Source of the DNA: Cronobacter sakazakii
GTDB taxonomy: Bacteria > Pseudomonadota > Gammaproteobacteria > Enterobacterales > Enterobacteriaceae
NCBI RefSeq assembly: GCF_000982825.1
Contig: NZ_CP011047.1
Span: forward strand, 2,294,001 to 2,358,000
DNA length: 64,000 nt
Reading direction: 5' to 3'
Of this stretch, positions 42,327-50,986 are shown one piece after another (within the stretch, counting starts at the first letter, position 1; every line of letters begins with the position of its first letter). The translations under genes were made by a program, and so were the position numbers. The notes below the pieces were generated by a model, which did no database searches, was not told the DNA's origin, and saw only the letters and a program-made list of their open reading frames with translations.

Positions 42327-45053
42327 ATGGCTACGATTCATGTAGACGGCAAAGAATATGAGGTAGACGGCGCGGACAACCTGCTGCAGGCGTGTCTGTC
42401 GCTCGGCCTCGATATTCCTTATTTTTGCTGGCATCCGGCGCTGGGTAGCGTTGGTGCCTGCCGCCAGTGCGCGGTGAAGCAATATCAGAACGCGGAAGAT
42501 ACCCGTGGTCGCCTTGTGATGTCCTGCATGACGCCGGCATCCGATGGCACCTTTATTTCTATTGACGACAACGAAGCGAAACAGTTCCGCGAAAGCGTTG
42601 TGGAGTGGCTGATGACCAACCACCCGCACGACTGTCCGGTCTGTGAAGAGGGCGGTAACTGCCACCTGCAGGATATGACCGTAATGACCGGCCATAGCTT
42701 CCGTCGCTACCGTTTCACCAAGCGTACCCACCGTAATCAGGATCTGGGGCCGTTCATCAACCATGAGATGAACCGCTGCATCGCCTGCTATCGCTGCGTG
42801 CGTTACTACAAAGATTACGCTGACGGCACCGATCTTGGTGTGTACGGCGCGCATGACAATGTCTATTTCGGTCGCCCGGAAGACGGTACGCTTGAGAGCG
42901 AATTCTCCGGTAACCTGGTCGAAATTTGCCCGACCGGCGTTTTCACCGATAAAACGCACTCCGAGCGCTACAACCGTAAATGGGACATGCAGTTTGCGCC
43001 GAGCATCTGCCAGCAGTGCTCGCTGGGCTGTAACACCAGCCCTGGCGAACGTTATGGCGAACTGCGTCGTATAGAAAACCGCTACAACGGTACCGTTAAC
43101 CACTACTTCCTGTGCGACCGCGGTCGTTTCGGCTACGGCTACGTCAACCTGAAAGATCGTCCGCGTCGTCCGGTTCAGCGCCGTGGCGATGACCTGATCA
43201 CCCTGAACGCCGAACAGGCGATGCAGGGCGCGGCGGATATTCTGCGCCAGTCGAAGAAAGTGATTGGTATCGGTTCCCCGCGCGCGAGCGTCGAGAGCAA
43301 CTTCGCGCTGCGTGAACTGGTCGGTGCGGAAAACTTCTATACCGGCATCGCGGCGGGCGAGCAGGAACGTCTGCAACTGATGCTGAAAGTGCTGCGTGAA
43401 AGCGGCATCCGCACGCCGGCGCTGCGTGAGATTGAATCTTACGACGCTGTGCTGGTGCTGGGCGAAGATATCACCCAGACCGGTGCGCGCGTGGCGCTGG
43501 CGGTACGTCAGGCGGTGAAAGGCAAAGCGCGTGAAATGGCGGCGGCCCAGAAAGTGGCTGACTGGCAGATTGCGGCCATCCTGAACATCGGCCAGCGCGC
43601 CAAACATCCGCTGTTTGTGACTAACGTTGACAGCACCCGCCTGGACGACATCGCCGCGTGGACTTATCGTGCGCCGGTGGAAGATCAGGCGCGTCTCGGT
43701 TTTGCCATCGCCAACGCGCTGGACGCCGCATCGCCTGCGGTGGAAGGGCTGGATCGCGACCTGCAAAACAAAGTGGACGTGATTGTGCAGGCGCTGGCAG
43801 GGGCGAAGAAGCCGCTGATTATCTCCGGCACCAACGCCGGTAGCGTGGAAGTGATTCAGGCGGCCGCGAACGTGGCGAAAGCCCTGAAAGGCCGTGGCGC
43901 GGATGTCGGTATCACGATGATCGCCCGCGCGGTTAACAGCGTCGGTCTCGGAATGATTGGCGGCGGTTCGCTTGACGACGCGCTGAACGAACTCGAAACC
44001 GGCAACGCTGACGCCGTTATCGTGCTGGAAAACGATCTGCACCGTCACGCCTCGGCGGCGCGTGTGGACGCAGCGCTGGCGAAAGCGCCGTTGGTGATGG
44101 TGATTGACCATCAGCGCACCGCGATTATGGATCACGCGCATCTTGTGCTTTCCACTGCGAGCTTCGCCGAAAGCGACGGTACGGTCATCAACAACGAAGG
44201 TCGCGCGCAGCGCTTCTTCCAGGTGTATGACCCGTCCTACTACGACAATACCGTCACGATGCTGGAAAGCTGGCGCTGGCTGCATTCGCTGCACAGCACG
44301 CTGGAAAACCGTCATCCGGACTGGACGCAGCTTGATCACGTGATCGACGCCTGCATCGAAAAACTGCCGCACCTGGCGGGCATTAAAAACGCCGCGCCGG
44401 ACGCGACGTTCCGCATTCGCGGCCAGAAACTGGCGCGCGAACCGCATCGTTACAGCGGTCGCACCGCGATGCGCGCGAACATCAGCGTTCACGAGCCGCG
44501 CCAGCCGCAGGATAAAGACACCATGTTCGCCTTCTCCATGGAAGGGAACAACCATCCGGACGCGCCGCGTTCTCAGGTGCCGTTCGCCTGGGCACCGGGC
44601 TGGAACTCCCCGCAGGCCTGGAACAAATTCCAGGACGAAGTGGGCGGCCACCTGCGTCATGGCGATCCGGGCGTGCGCCTCATTGAGGCGGGCGAGGGCG
44701 CTATCGACTACTTCACGACCGTACCGCAGCGTTTCGCGCCGCAGGATGGTCAGTGGCGTATCGCGCCTTACTACCATCTGTTTGGCAGCGACGAGCTGTC
44801 GCAGCGCTCACCGGTCTTCCAGAGCCGCATGCCGCAGCCGTACATCCGCCTGAATCCGGCCGATGCCGCGAAGCTTGGCGTCAATGCGGGCGCGAAGGTC
44901 TCCTTCAATTACGAAGGCCAGACCATCACGCTGCCGTTGCAGCTCTCTGAAGGGCTGTCGGAAGGGCAGGTCGGTCTGCCGATGGGGATGCCGGGCATCG
45001 CGCCTGTCATGGCTGGCGCTCGTCTTGAAAATCTGCAGGAGGCTGCGCAATGA
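42327..45053 (+). CDS. nuoG: NuoG, complex I 75-kDa-type subunit
   Basis: 908 residues, the E. coli length. The N-terminal ferredoxin domain binds 2Fe-2S N1b (Cys34, Cys45, Cys48, Cys67). Further cysteine sets are HPHDCPVCEEGGNC, CIACYRCVRYY, and CQQCSLGCN for the extra cluster N7. A molybdopterin-oxidoreductase-like domain makes up the rest, catalytically inert in this family. I chose MATIHVDG over an ATG three codons earlier because ggaag is better spaced. It overlaps nuoH by 4 bp. Confidence 0.97.
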   Translation: MATIHVDGKEYEVDGADNLLQACLSLGLDIPYFCWHPALGSVGACRQCAVKQYQNAEDTRGRLVMSCMTPASDGTFISIDDNEAKQFRESVVEWLMTNHPHDCPVCEEGGNCHLQDMTVMTGHSFRRYRFTKRTHRNQDLGPFINHEMNRCIACYRCVRYYKDYADGTDLGVYGAHDNVYFGRPEDGTLESEFSGNLVEICPTGVFTDKTHSERYNRKWDMQFAPSICQQCSLGCNTSPGERYGELRRIENRYNGTVNHYFLCDRGRFGYGYVNLKDRPRRPVQRRGDDLITLNAEQAMQGAADILRQSKKVIGIGSPRASVESNFALRELVGAENFYTGIAAGEQERLQLMLKVLRESGIRTPALREIESYDAVLVLGEDITQTGARVALAVRQAVKGKAREMAAAQKVADWQIAAILNIGQRAKHPLFVTNVDSTRLDDIAAWTYRAPVEDQARLGFAIANALDAASPAVEGLDRDLQNKVDVIVQALAGAKKPLIISGTNAGSVEVIQAAANVAKALKGRGADVGITMIARAVNSVGLGMIGGGSLDDALNELETGNADAVIVLENDLHRHASAARVDAALAKAPLVMVIDHQRTAIMDHAHLVLSTASFAESDGTVINNEGRAQRFFQVYDPSYYDNTVTMLESWRWLHSLHSTLENRHPDWTQLDHVIDACIEKLPHLAGIKNAAPDATFRIRGQKLAREPHRYSGRTAMRANISVHEPRQPQDKDTMFAFSMEGNNHPDAPRSQVPFAWAPGWNSPQAWNKFQDEVGGHLRHGDPGVRLIEAGEGAIDYFTTVPQRFAPQDGQWRIAPYYHLFGSDELSQRSPVFQSRMPQPYIRLNPADAAKLGVNAGAKVSFNYEGQTITLPLQLSEGLSEGQVGLPMGMPGIAPVMAGARLENLQEAAQ

Positions 45054-46030
45054 GTTGGTTGACACCGGATGTTATCGAGATCCTGCTCAGCATCCTGAAA
45101 GCGGTGGTCATTCTGCTGGTGGTCGTGAGCTGCGGCGCGTTCATGAGTTTTGGCGAGCGTCGTCTGCTCGGCCTCTTCCAGAACCGTTACGGGCCGAACC
45201 GCGTTGGCTGGGGCGGTTCGCTCCAGCTGGTCGCGGACATGATCAAGATGTTCTTTAAAGAGGACTGGATCCCGCGCTTCTCCGACCGCGTTATCTTTAC
45301 GCTGGCGCCGATGATTGCGTTCACCTCGCTGCTGCTGGCGTTCGCGATTGTGCCTGTCAGCCCGACCTGGGTCGTGGCGGATCTCAATATCGGGATCCTC
45401 TTCTTCCTGATGATGGCGGGCCTTGGCGTTTACGCGGTGCTGTTCGCAGGCTGGTCGAGCAACAACAAATACTCGCTGCTGGGCGCAATGCGCGCCTCCG
45501 CGCAGACGCTGAGCTACGAAGTGTTCCTCGGCCTCTCGCTGATGGGTGTTGTCGCGCAGGCCGGGTCGTTCAACATGACCGACATCGTCAACAACCAGGC
45601 GCACCTCTGGAACGTTATCCCGCAGTTCTTCGGCTTTATCACTTTCGCTATCGCGGGCGTTGCGGTGTGTCACCGTCACCCGTTTGACCAGCCGGAAGCG
45701 GAGCAGGAGCTGGCTGACGGTTACCACATCGAATATTCCGGCATGAAGTTCGGTCTGTTCTTCGTGGGCGAATATATCGGGATTGTGACCGTTTCTGCGC
45801 TGATCGTGACGCTGTTCTTCGGCGGCTGGCAGGGCCCCTGGTTACCGCCTTTCATCTGGTTCGCGCTGAAAACCGCGTTCTTCATGATGATGTTTATTTT
45901 GATTCGCGCCGCATTACCGCGTCCACGTTATGACCAGGTAATGTCCTTCGGCTGGAAAGTGTGCCTGCCGCTGACGCTTATCAATCTGCTGGTAACCGCG
46001 GCTGTCATTCTCTGGCAGACAGCGGCATAA
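45050..46030 (+). CDS. nuoH: NuoH, complex I membrane subunit (ND1-like)
   Basis: 326 residues (E. coli 325). Eight-helix membrane subunit forming the quinone chamber next to NuoB/D. Diagnostic loops FGERRLLGLFQNRYGPNRVG, ADMIKMFFKEDW and HPFDQPEAEQELADGYH are intact. Confidence 0.97.
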   Translation: MSWLTPDVIEILLSILKAVVILLVVVSCGAFMSFGERRLLGLFQNRYGPNRVGWGGSLQLVADMIKMFFKEDWIPRFSDRVIFTLAPMIAFTSLLLAFAIVPVSPTWVVADLNIGILFFLMMAGLGVYAVLFAGWSSNNKYSLLGAMRASAQTLSYEVFLGLSLMGVVAQAGSFNMTDIVNNQAHLWNVIPQFFGFITFAIAGVAVCHRHPFDQPEAEQELADGYHIEYSGMKFGLFFVGEYIGIVTVSALIVTLFFGGWQGPWLPPFIWFALKTAFFMMMFILIRAALPRPRYDQVMSFGWKVCLPLTLINLLVTAAVILWQTAA

Positions 46031-46044
46031 GGGGTGAGAAAACC

Positions 46045-46587
46045 ATGACATTGAAAGACATAGTGGTTGGTTTCGGCACCCAACTACGCAGTATCTGGAT
46101 GATTGGCCTGCACGCGTTTTCCAAACGCGAAACGCGCATGTATCCGGAAGAGCCGGTTTATCTGCCGCCGCGCTACCGCGGCCGTATCGTGCTGACGCGC
46201 GATCCGGACGGTCAGGAGCGTTGTGTGGCCTGTAACCTCTGTGCGGTCGCCTGCCCGGTGGGCTGTATCTCTCTGCAAAAAGCGGAGACCGTAGACGGTC
46301 GCTGGTATCCGGAGTTTTTCCGCATCAACTTCTCACGCTGCATTTTCTGCGGCATGTGCGAAGAGGCTTGCCCAACCACCGCTATCCAGCTGACGCCGGA
46401 TTTCGAGCTGGGCGAGTTCAAGCGCCAGGATCTGGTGTATGAAAAAGAGGACCTGCTGATCTCCGGTCCGGGCAAATACCCGGAATATAACTTCTACCGG
46501 ATGGCAGGTATGGCAATCGACGGCAAAGATAAAGGCGACGCGGAAAACGAAGCCAAACCTATCGACGTCAAAGGCCTGTTACCTTAA
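46045..46587 (+). CDS. nuoI: NuoI, complex I 8Fe ferredoxin subunit (N6a, N6b)
   Basis: 180 residues, the E. coli length. Two 4Fe-4S motifs: Cys60/63/66/70 (CVACNLCAVACP) and Cys99/102/105/109 (CIFCGMCEEACP). The start is the ATG at MTLKDIVVG, 14 bp after nuoH, with AGGGGTGAG upstream; the longer open frame lies inside nuoH. Confidence 0.97.
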   Translation: MTLKDIVVGFGTQLRSIWMIGLHAFSKRETRMYPEEPVYLPPRYRGRIVLTRDPDGQERCVACNLCAVACPVGCISLQKAETVDGRWYPEFFRINFSRCIFCGMCEEACPTTAIQLTPDFELGEFKRQDLVYEKEDLLISGPGKYPEYNFYRMAGMAIDGKDKGDAENEAKPIDVKGLLP

Positions 46588-46597
46588 GGAGTCAGGA

Positions 46598-47161
46598 ATG
46601 GAATTCGCTTTTTATATCTGCGCCCTTGTGGCGGTCCTGACCACCGCCCGGGTGATCACCCACAGCAATCCGGTACACGCGCTGCTGTACCTGATTATCT
46701 CGCTGCTGGCGATCGCAGGCGTCTTTTTCTCACTCGGCGCTTACTTCGCCGGTGCGCTGGAGATCATCGTCTACGCAGGCGCCATCATGGTGCTCTTCGT
46801 GTTCGTGGTCATGATGCTCAACCTCGGCGATTCCGTGGTGCGTCAGGAGCGCGAATGGCTCAAACCGCAGATCTGGATTGGCCCTGGCATTCTCTCGGCG
46901 GTTCTGCTGGTGGTGATTGTGTACGCCATTCTGGGCGTTAACGATCAGGGCATCGAAGGCAACCCGATTAGCGCGAAAGCCGTCGGTACTGACCTGTTCA
47001 AAACGTATGTTCTGGCGGTTGAACTCGCGTCCATGCTGCTGCTGGCAGGCCTGGTCGTGGCCTTCCATCTTGGCCGTGAAGAGAAAGCGGGCGATGTGGT
47101 AAGCGTGCGCGGCGGTGCTCCGTCGGACGCATCGAAAAGAAAAACGGAGGAGCACGCATGA
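46598..47161 (+). CDS. nuoJ: NuoJ, complex I membrane subunit (ND6-like)
   Basis: 187 residues (E. coli 184), five transmembrane helices. The conserved helix YAGAIMVLFVFVVMMLNLG carries the pi-bulge region of ND6. The C-terminal tail is hydrophilic and slightly longer than in E. coli. It overlaps nuoK by 4 bp. Confidence 0.96.
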   Translation: MEFAFYICALVAVLTTARVITHSNPVHALLYLIISLLAIAGVFFSLGAYFAGALEIIVYAGAIMVLFVFVVMMLNLGDSVVRQEREWLKPQIWIGPGILSAVLLVVIVYAILGVNDQGIEGNPISAKAVGTDLFKTYVLAVELASMLLLAGLVVAFHLGREEKAGDVVSVRGGAPSDASKRKTEEHA

Positions 47162-47460
47162 TCCCGTTACAACATGGACTGATCCTGGCGGCTATTCTGT
47201 TCGTCCTGGGTCTGACCGGTCTGGTTATCCGCCGCAATCTGCTGTTTATGCTGATTGGGCTGGAAATCATGATTAACGCCGCCGCGCTGGCCTTCGTGGT
47301 CGCGGGCAGCTACTGGGGTCAGACCGACGGTCAGATAATGTATATCCTGGCGATTAGCTTAGCCGCGGCAGAAGCCAGTATCGGCCTTGCGCTGCTGCTG
47401 CAACTCCATCGTCGTCGCCAGAACCTGAATATCGATTCAGTAAGTGAGATGCGTGGATGA
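47158..47460 (+). CDS. nuoK: NuoK, complex I membrane subunit (ND4L-like)
   Basis: 100 residues, three transmembrane helices. The buried glutamates of the proton path are seen in LIGLEIMINAA and LAAAEASIGLA. It overlaps nuoJ and nuoL by 4 bp each, a tightly coupled block. Confidence 0.97.
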   Translation: MIPLQHGLILAAILFVLGLTGLVIRRNLLFMLIGLEIMINAAALAFVVAGSYWGQTDGQIMYILAISLAAAEASIGLALLLQLHRRRQNLNIDSVSEMRG

Positions 47461-49295
47461 ACCTGCTCGCATTAACCATTATTTTGCCATTGATTGGCTA
47501 TATTCTGCTCGCCTTCTCCCGCGGTCGCTGGTCGGAAAACCTCTCCGCGACGGTTGGGGTCGGCTCTGTGGGTCTGGCGGCGCTGGTCACCGCTTACGCT
47601 GGCATTGATTTCTTTAATAACGGCAAGCAGGCGTTCTCGCTGCCGCTGTGGACCTGGATGTCGGTTGGCGATTTTAACATCGGTGTTAACCTGGTGCTGG
47701 ACGGTCTTTCGCTGACGATGCTCTCCGTGGTCACCGGCGTAGGCTTCCTGATCCACATGTTCGCGTCCTGGTATATGCGCGGCGAAGAGGGCTATTCTCG
47801 CTTTTTCGCGTACACCAACCTGTTTATCGCGAGCATGGTTGTGCTGGTGCTCTCCGATAACCTGCTGCTGATGTACCTCGGCTGGGAAGGCGTGGGCCTG
47901 TGCTCCTATCTGCTGATCGGTTTCTACTACACCGATCCGAAGAACGGGGCCGCCGCGATGAAGGCGTTTGTCGTGACCCGTGTGGGTGACGTCTTCCTCG
48001 CGTTCGCGCTGTTCATCCTCTACAACGAACTCGGCACGCTGAACTTCCGTGAAATGGTTGAACTGGCACCGCAGCATTTTGCCAACGGCAATGAAATGCT
48101 GCGCTGGGCAACGCTGATGCTGCTTGGCGGCGCGGTCGGTAAATCCGCACAGCTTCCGCTCCAGACCTGGCTTGCGGACGCGATGGCAGGCCCGACGCCG
48201 GTTTCCGCGCTGATCCACGCGGCGACCATGGTGACCGCGGGCGTTTACCTTATCGCCCGTACTCATGGCCTGTTCCTGCTGACGCCGGACGTGCTGCATC
48301 TGGTTGGTATCGTTGGTGCCATCACGCTGGTGCTGGCGGGTTTCGCCGCGCTGGTGCAGACCGACATCAAACGTGTTCTCGCGTATTCCACCATGAGCCA
48401 GATTGGCTACATGTTCCTGGCGCTTGGCGTTCAGGCGTGGGATGCGGCGATTTTCCACCTGATGACGCACGCGTTCTTTAAAGCGCTGCTGTTCCTCTCG
48501 TCCGGCTCCGTCATTCTGGCGTGCCATCACGAGCAGGACATCTTCAAAATGGGTGGCCTGCGTAAATCCATTCCGCTGGTTTACGCCTGCTTCCTGGTGG
48601 GCGGCGCGGCCCTTGCTGCTCTGCCGGTCGTGACTGCAGGCTTCTACAGTAAAGATGAAATTCTGTGGGGCGCTGCTGCTAACGGCCATAACTACTTAAT
48701 GCTGGCGGGTCTGGTGGGTGCGTTCCTGACGTCCATCTATACCTTCCGCATGATTTTCATCGTGTTCCACGGCGAAGAAAAAATTCACGCACACGCAGGG
48801 AAGGGGATCACCCATCATCTGCCGCTTATCGTGCTGCTGGTGCTTTCGACCTTTGTCGGCGCGCTGATTACGCCGCCGCTGGCGGGCGTATTGCCGGAAA
48901 ACCACTTCGGTCACGAAGGCAAAATGGCGCTGGAAATCACCTCGGGCGTGGTAGCGATTGTCGGTATTCTGATCGCCGCCTGGCTGTGGCTTGGCAAACG
49001 TACGCTGGTTACCGCCGTCGCCAAAAGCGCGCCGGGTCGTTTCTTCGGCACCTGGTGGTATCACGCCTGGGGCTTCGACTGGCTGTATGACAAAGTGTTC
49101 GTTAAGCCTTTCCTGGGTATCGCCTGGCTGCTGCAACGCGATCCGCTGAATGCGCTGATGAACATTCCGGCCATCCTGTCCCGCTACGCAGGCCGTGGTC
49201 TGCTGCTGAGCGAGAACGGCTACCTGCGCTGGTATGTGGCGTCCATGAGCGTCGGTGCGGTGGTCGTACTGGTGTTGCTGATGGTGTTGCGTTGA
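47457..49295 (+). CDS. nuoL: NuoL, complex I proton-pumping antiporter-like subunit
   Basis: 612 residues (E. coli 613). Mrp-antiporter-like distal subunit (ND5) with the long lateral helix at the C-terminus. Key segments: LGWEGVGLCSYLLIGFYY with the conserved Glu, the TM7-8 region KSAQLPLQTWLADAMAGPTPVSALIHAATMV, and HAFFKALLFL. It is followed by an unusual 155-bp gap before nuoM. Confidence 0.97.
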   Translation: MNLLALTIILPLIGYILLAFSRGRWSENLSATVGVGSVGLAALVTAYAGIDFFNNGKQAFSLPLWTWMSVGDFNIGVNLVLDGLSLTMLSVVTGVGFLIHMFASWYMRGEEGYSRFFAYTNLFIASMVVLVLSDNLLLMYLGWEGVGLCSYLLIGFYYTDPKNGAAAMKAFVVTRVGDVFLAFALFILYNELGTLNFREMVELAPQHFANGNEMLRWATLMLLGGAVGKSAQLPLQTWLADAMAGPTPVSALIHAATMVTAGVYLIARTHGLFLLTPDVLHLVGIVGAITLVLAGFAALVQTDIKRVLAYSTMSQIGYMFLALGVQAWDAAIFHLMTHAFFKALLFLSSGSVILACHHEQDIFKMGGLRKSIPLVYACFLVGGAALAALPVVTAGFYSKDEILWGAAANGHNYLMLAGLVGAFLTSIYTFRMIFIVFHGEEKIHAHAGKGITHHLPLIVLLVLSTFVGALITPPLAGVLPENHFGHEGKMALEITSGVVAIVGILIAAWLWLGKRTLVTAVAKSAPGRFFGTWWYHAWGFDWLYDKVFVKPFLGIAWLLQRDPLNALMNIPAILSRYAGRGLLLSENGYLRWYVASMSVGAVVVLVLLMVLR

Positions 49296-49361
49296 TTCAT
49301 AAGTGAATTTTAAAAGAATTCGTTGAAAATCAAGTCCGAAAGGACAGGCGTTATCAGCGAA

Positions 49362-49404
49362 GCCACCGTGGAGACTCTCTGCGCGCAGCGGGATCCACGG
49401 TGGC
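49362..49404 (+). repeat. Large hairpin in the nuoL-nuoM gap
   Basis: A perfect 11-bp stem (gccaccgtgga/tccacggtggc) encloses a 21-nt loop that contains the self-complementary ctgcgcgcag. There is no T-run, so it is not a terminator. A small gtcc-GAAA-ggac hairpin lies just upstream at 49334-49345. The gap has no ORF. It may be an mRNA-stability element or a short dispersed repeat. Confidence 0.7.
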
Positions 49405-49450
49405 AAGTAAGATAGCCTGAGCTGGACTTAAACAAGGAACAAAAATCGCC

Positions 49451-50980
49451 ATGTTACTACCCTGGCTAATACTGATTCCCTTTATCGGCGGCTTCCTGTG
49501 CTGGCAGACCGAACGCTTCGGCGTCAAGTTGCCGCGCTGGATTGCGCTGATTACGATGGGACTGACGCTGGCGCTCGGCCTGCAACTCTGGTTGCAGGGC
49601 GGCTACTCCCTGACGCAATCCGGTGAGTTTCCGAAGTGGCAGGACCAGTTCATTCTCGACTGGATCCCTCGCTTTGGGATCACAATCCATTTAGCCATCG
49701 ACGGGCTGTCGCTGCTGATGGTGGTACTGACGGGCCTGCTTGGCGTGCTGGCGGTGCTCTGCTCCTGGAATGAAATTGAAAAATATCAGGGCTTCTTCCA
49801 TCTCAACCTGATGTGGATCCTGGGCGGCGTGATCGGCGTGTTCCTCGCCATCGACATGTTCCTGTTCTTCTTCTTCTGGGAAATGATGCTGGTGCCGATG
49901 TACTTCCTGATTGCCCTGTGGGGTCATAAGGCATCGGACGGTAAAACGCGTATCACCGCGGCGACCAAGTTCTTCATCTATACCCAGGCGAGCGGTCTGG
50001 TGATGTTGATTGCCATCCTGGCGCTGGTATTTGTGCACTACAACGCCACCGGCGAGTGGACGTTCAACTACGAACGCCTGCTGAAAACGCCGATGTCTCA
50101 CGGTGTCGAATACCTGCTGATGCTCGGCTTCTTCATCGCGTTTGCGGTGAAAATGCCGGTGGTGCCGCTGCACGGCTGGCTGCCGGACGCGCACTCCCAG
50201 GCACCGACCGCAGGCTCCGTTGACCTCGCGGGTATTCTGCTGAAAACCGCGGCCTATGGTCTGCTGCGCTTCTCGCTGCCGCTGTTCCCGAACGCCTCCG
50301 CCGAATTCGCGCCAATCGCCATGTGGCTTGGTGTGATCGGTATTTTCTACGGCGCGTGGATGGCCTTTACCCAGTACGACATCAAACGTCTTATCGCGTA
50401 CACCTCCGTTTCCCACATGGGCTTTGTGCTGATCGCCATCTATACCGGTAGCCAGCTCGCTTATCAGGGCGCGGTTATTCAGATGATCGCTCACGGTCTT
50501 TCCGCGGCGGGTCTGTTTATTCTCTGCGGTCAGCTTTATGAGCGTCTGCATACCCGCGATATGCGCCAGATGGGCGGTCTGTGGAGCAAAATCAGATGGC
50601 TGCCGGCGCTGTCGATGTTCTTCGCCGTGGCGACGCTCGGTATGCCGGGCACCGGTAACTTCGTTGGCGAGTTCATGATCCTGTTCGGCAGCTTCCAGGT
50701 GGTGCCGGTGATTACCGTCATCTCGACCTTCGGTCTGGTGTTCGCGTCTGTTTACTCGCTGGCGATGCTGCACCGCGCGTACTTCGGTCAGCCGAAGAGC
50801 GAGGCGGCGCGTCAGGAGATTCGCGGTCTGTCGCCGCGCGAGCTGTTTATGATCCTGCTGCTGGTGGTGCTTCTGGTGCTGCTGGGCTTCTATCCCCAGC
50901 CAATTCTGGATACATCCCATTCGGCGATGAGCAATATTCAGCAGTGGTTTACCGATTCTGTTTCAACTACAAGGCCGTAA
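49451..50980 (+). CDS. nuoM: NuoM, complex I proton-pumping antiporter-like subunit
   Basis: 509 residues, the E. coli length. ND4 homologue. FFFFWEMMLVPMYFLIALWG carries the conserved Glu of TM5, and VKMPVVPLHGWLPDAHSQAPTAGSV the TM7 Lys and the antiporter signature. It starts after the nuoL-nuoM hairpin region with AAGGAAC upstream. Confidence 0.97.
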   Translation: MLLPWLILIPFIGGFLCWQTERFGVKLPRWIALITMGLTLALGLQLWLQGGYSLTQSGEFPKWQDQFILDWIPRFGITIHLAIDGLSLLMVVLTGLLGVLAVLCSWNEIEKYQGFFHLNLMWILGGVIGVFLAIDMFLFFFFWEMMLVPMYFLIALWGHKASDGKTRITAATKFFIYTQASGLVMLIAILALVFVHYNATGEWTFNYERLLKTPMSHGVEYLLMLGFFIAFAVKMPVVPLHGWLPDAHSQAPTAGSVDLAGILLKTAAYGLLRFSLPLFPNASAEFAPIAMWLGVIGIFYGAWMAFTQYDIKRLIAYTSVSHMGFVLIAIYTGSQLAYQGAVIQMIAHGLSAAGLFILCGQLYERLHTRDMRQMGGLWSKIRWLPALSMFFAVATLGMPGTGNFVGEFMILFGSFQVVPVITVISTFGLVFASVYSLAMLHRAYFGQPKSEAARQEIRGLSPRELFMILLLVVLLVLLGFYPQPILDTSHSAMSNIQQWFTDSVSTTRP

Positions 50981-50986
50981 TTCGCC

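Noticed and set aside
41652..44777. A 1041-codon open frame on the minus strand, opposite nuoF and nuoG
   Set aside because: It mirrors the codon bias of two certain complex I genes on the other strand, has an Arg/His-rich composition with no domain, and has no ribosome binding site. It is a GC-driven shadow.
49691..50920. Long minus-strand frame opposite nuoM (and a similar one opposite nuoL at 47472-48689)
   Set aside because: Extreme Gln/His/Arg content reflects the complement of membrane-protein codons; no start signal or homology is recognised.
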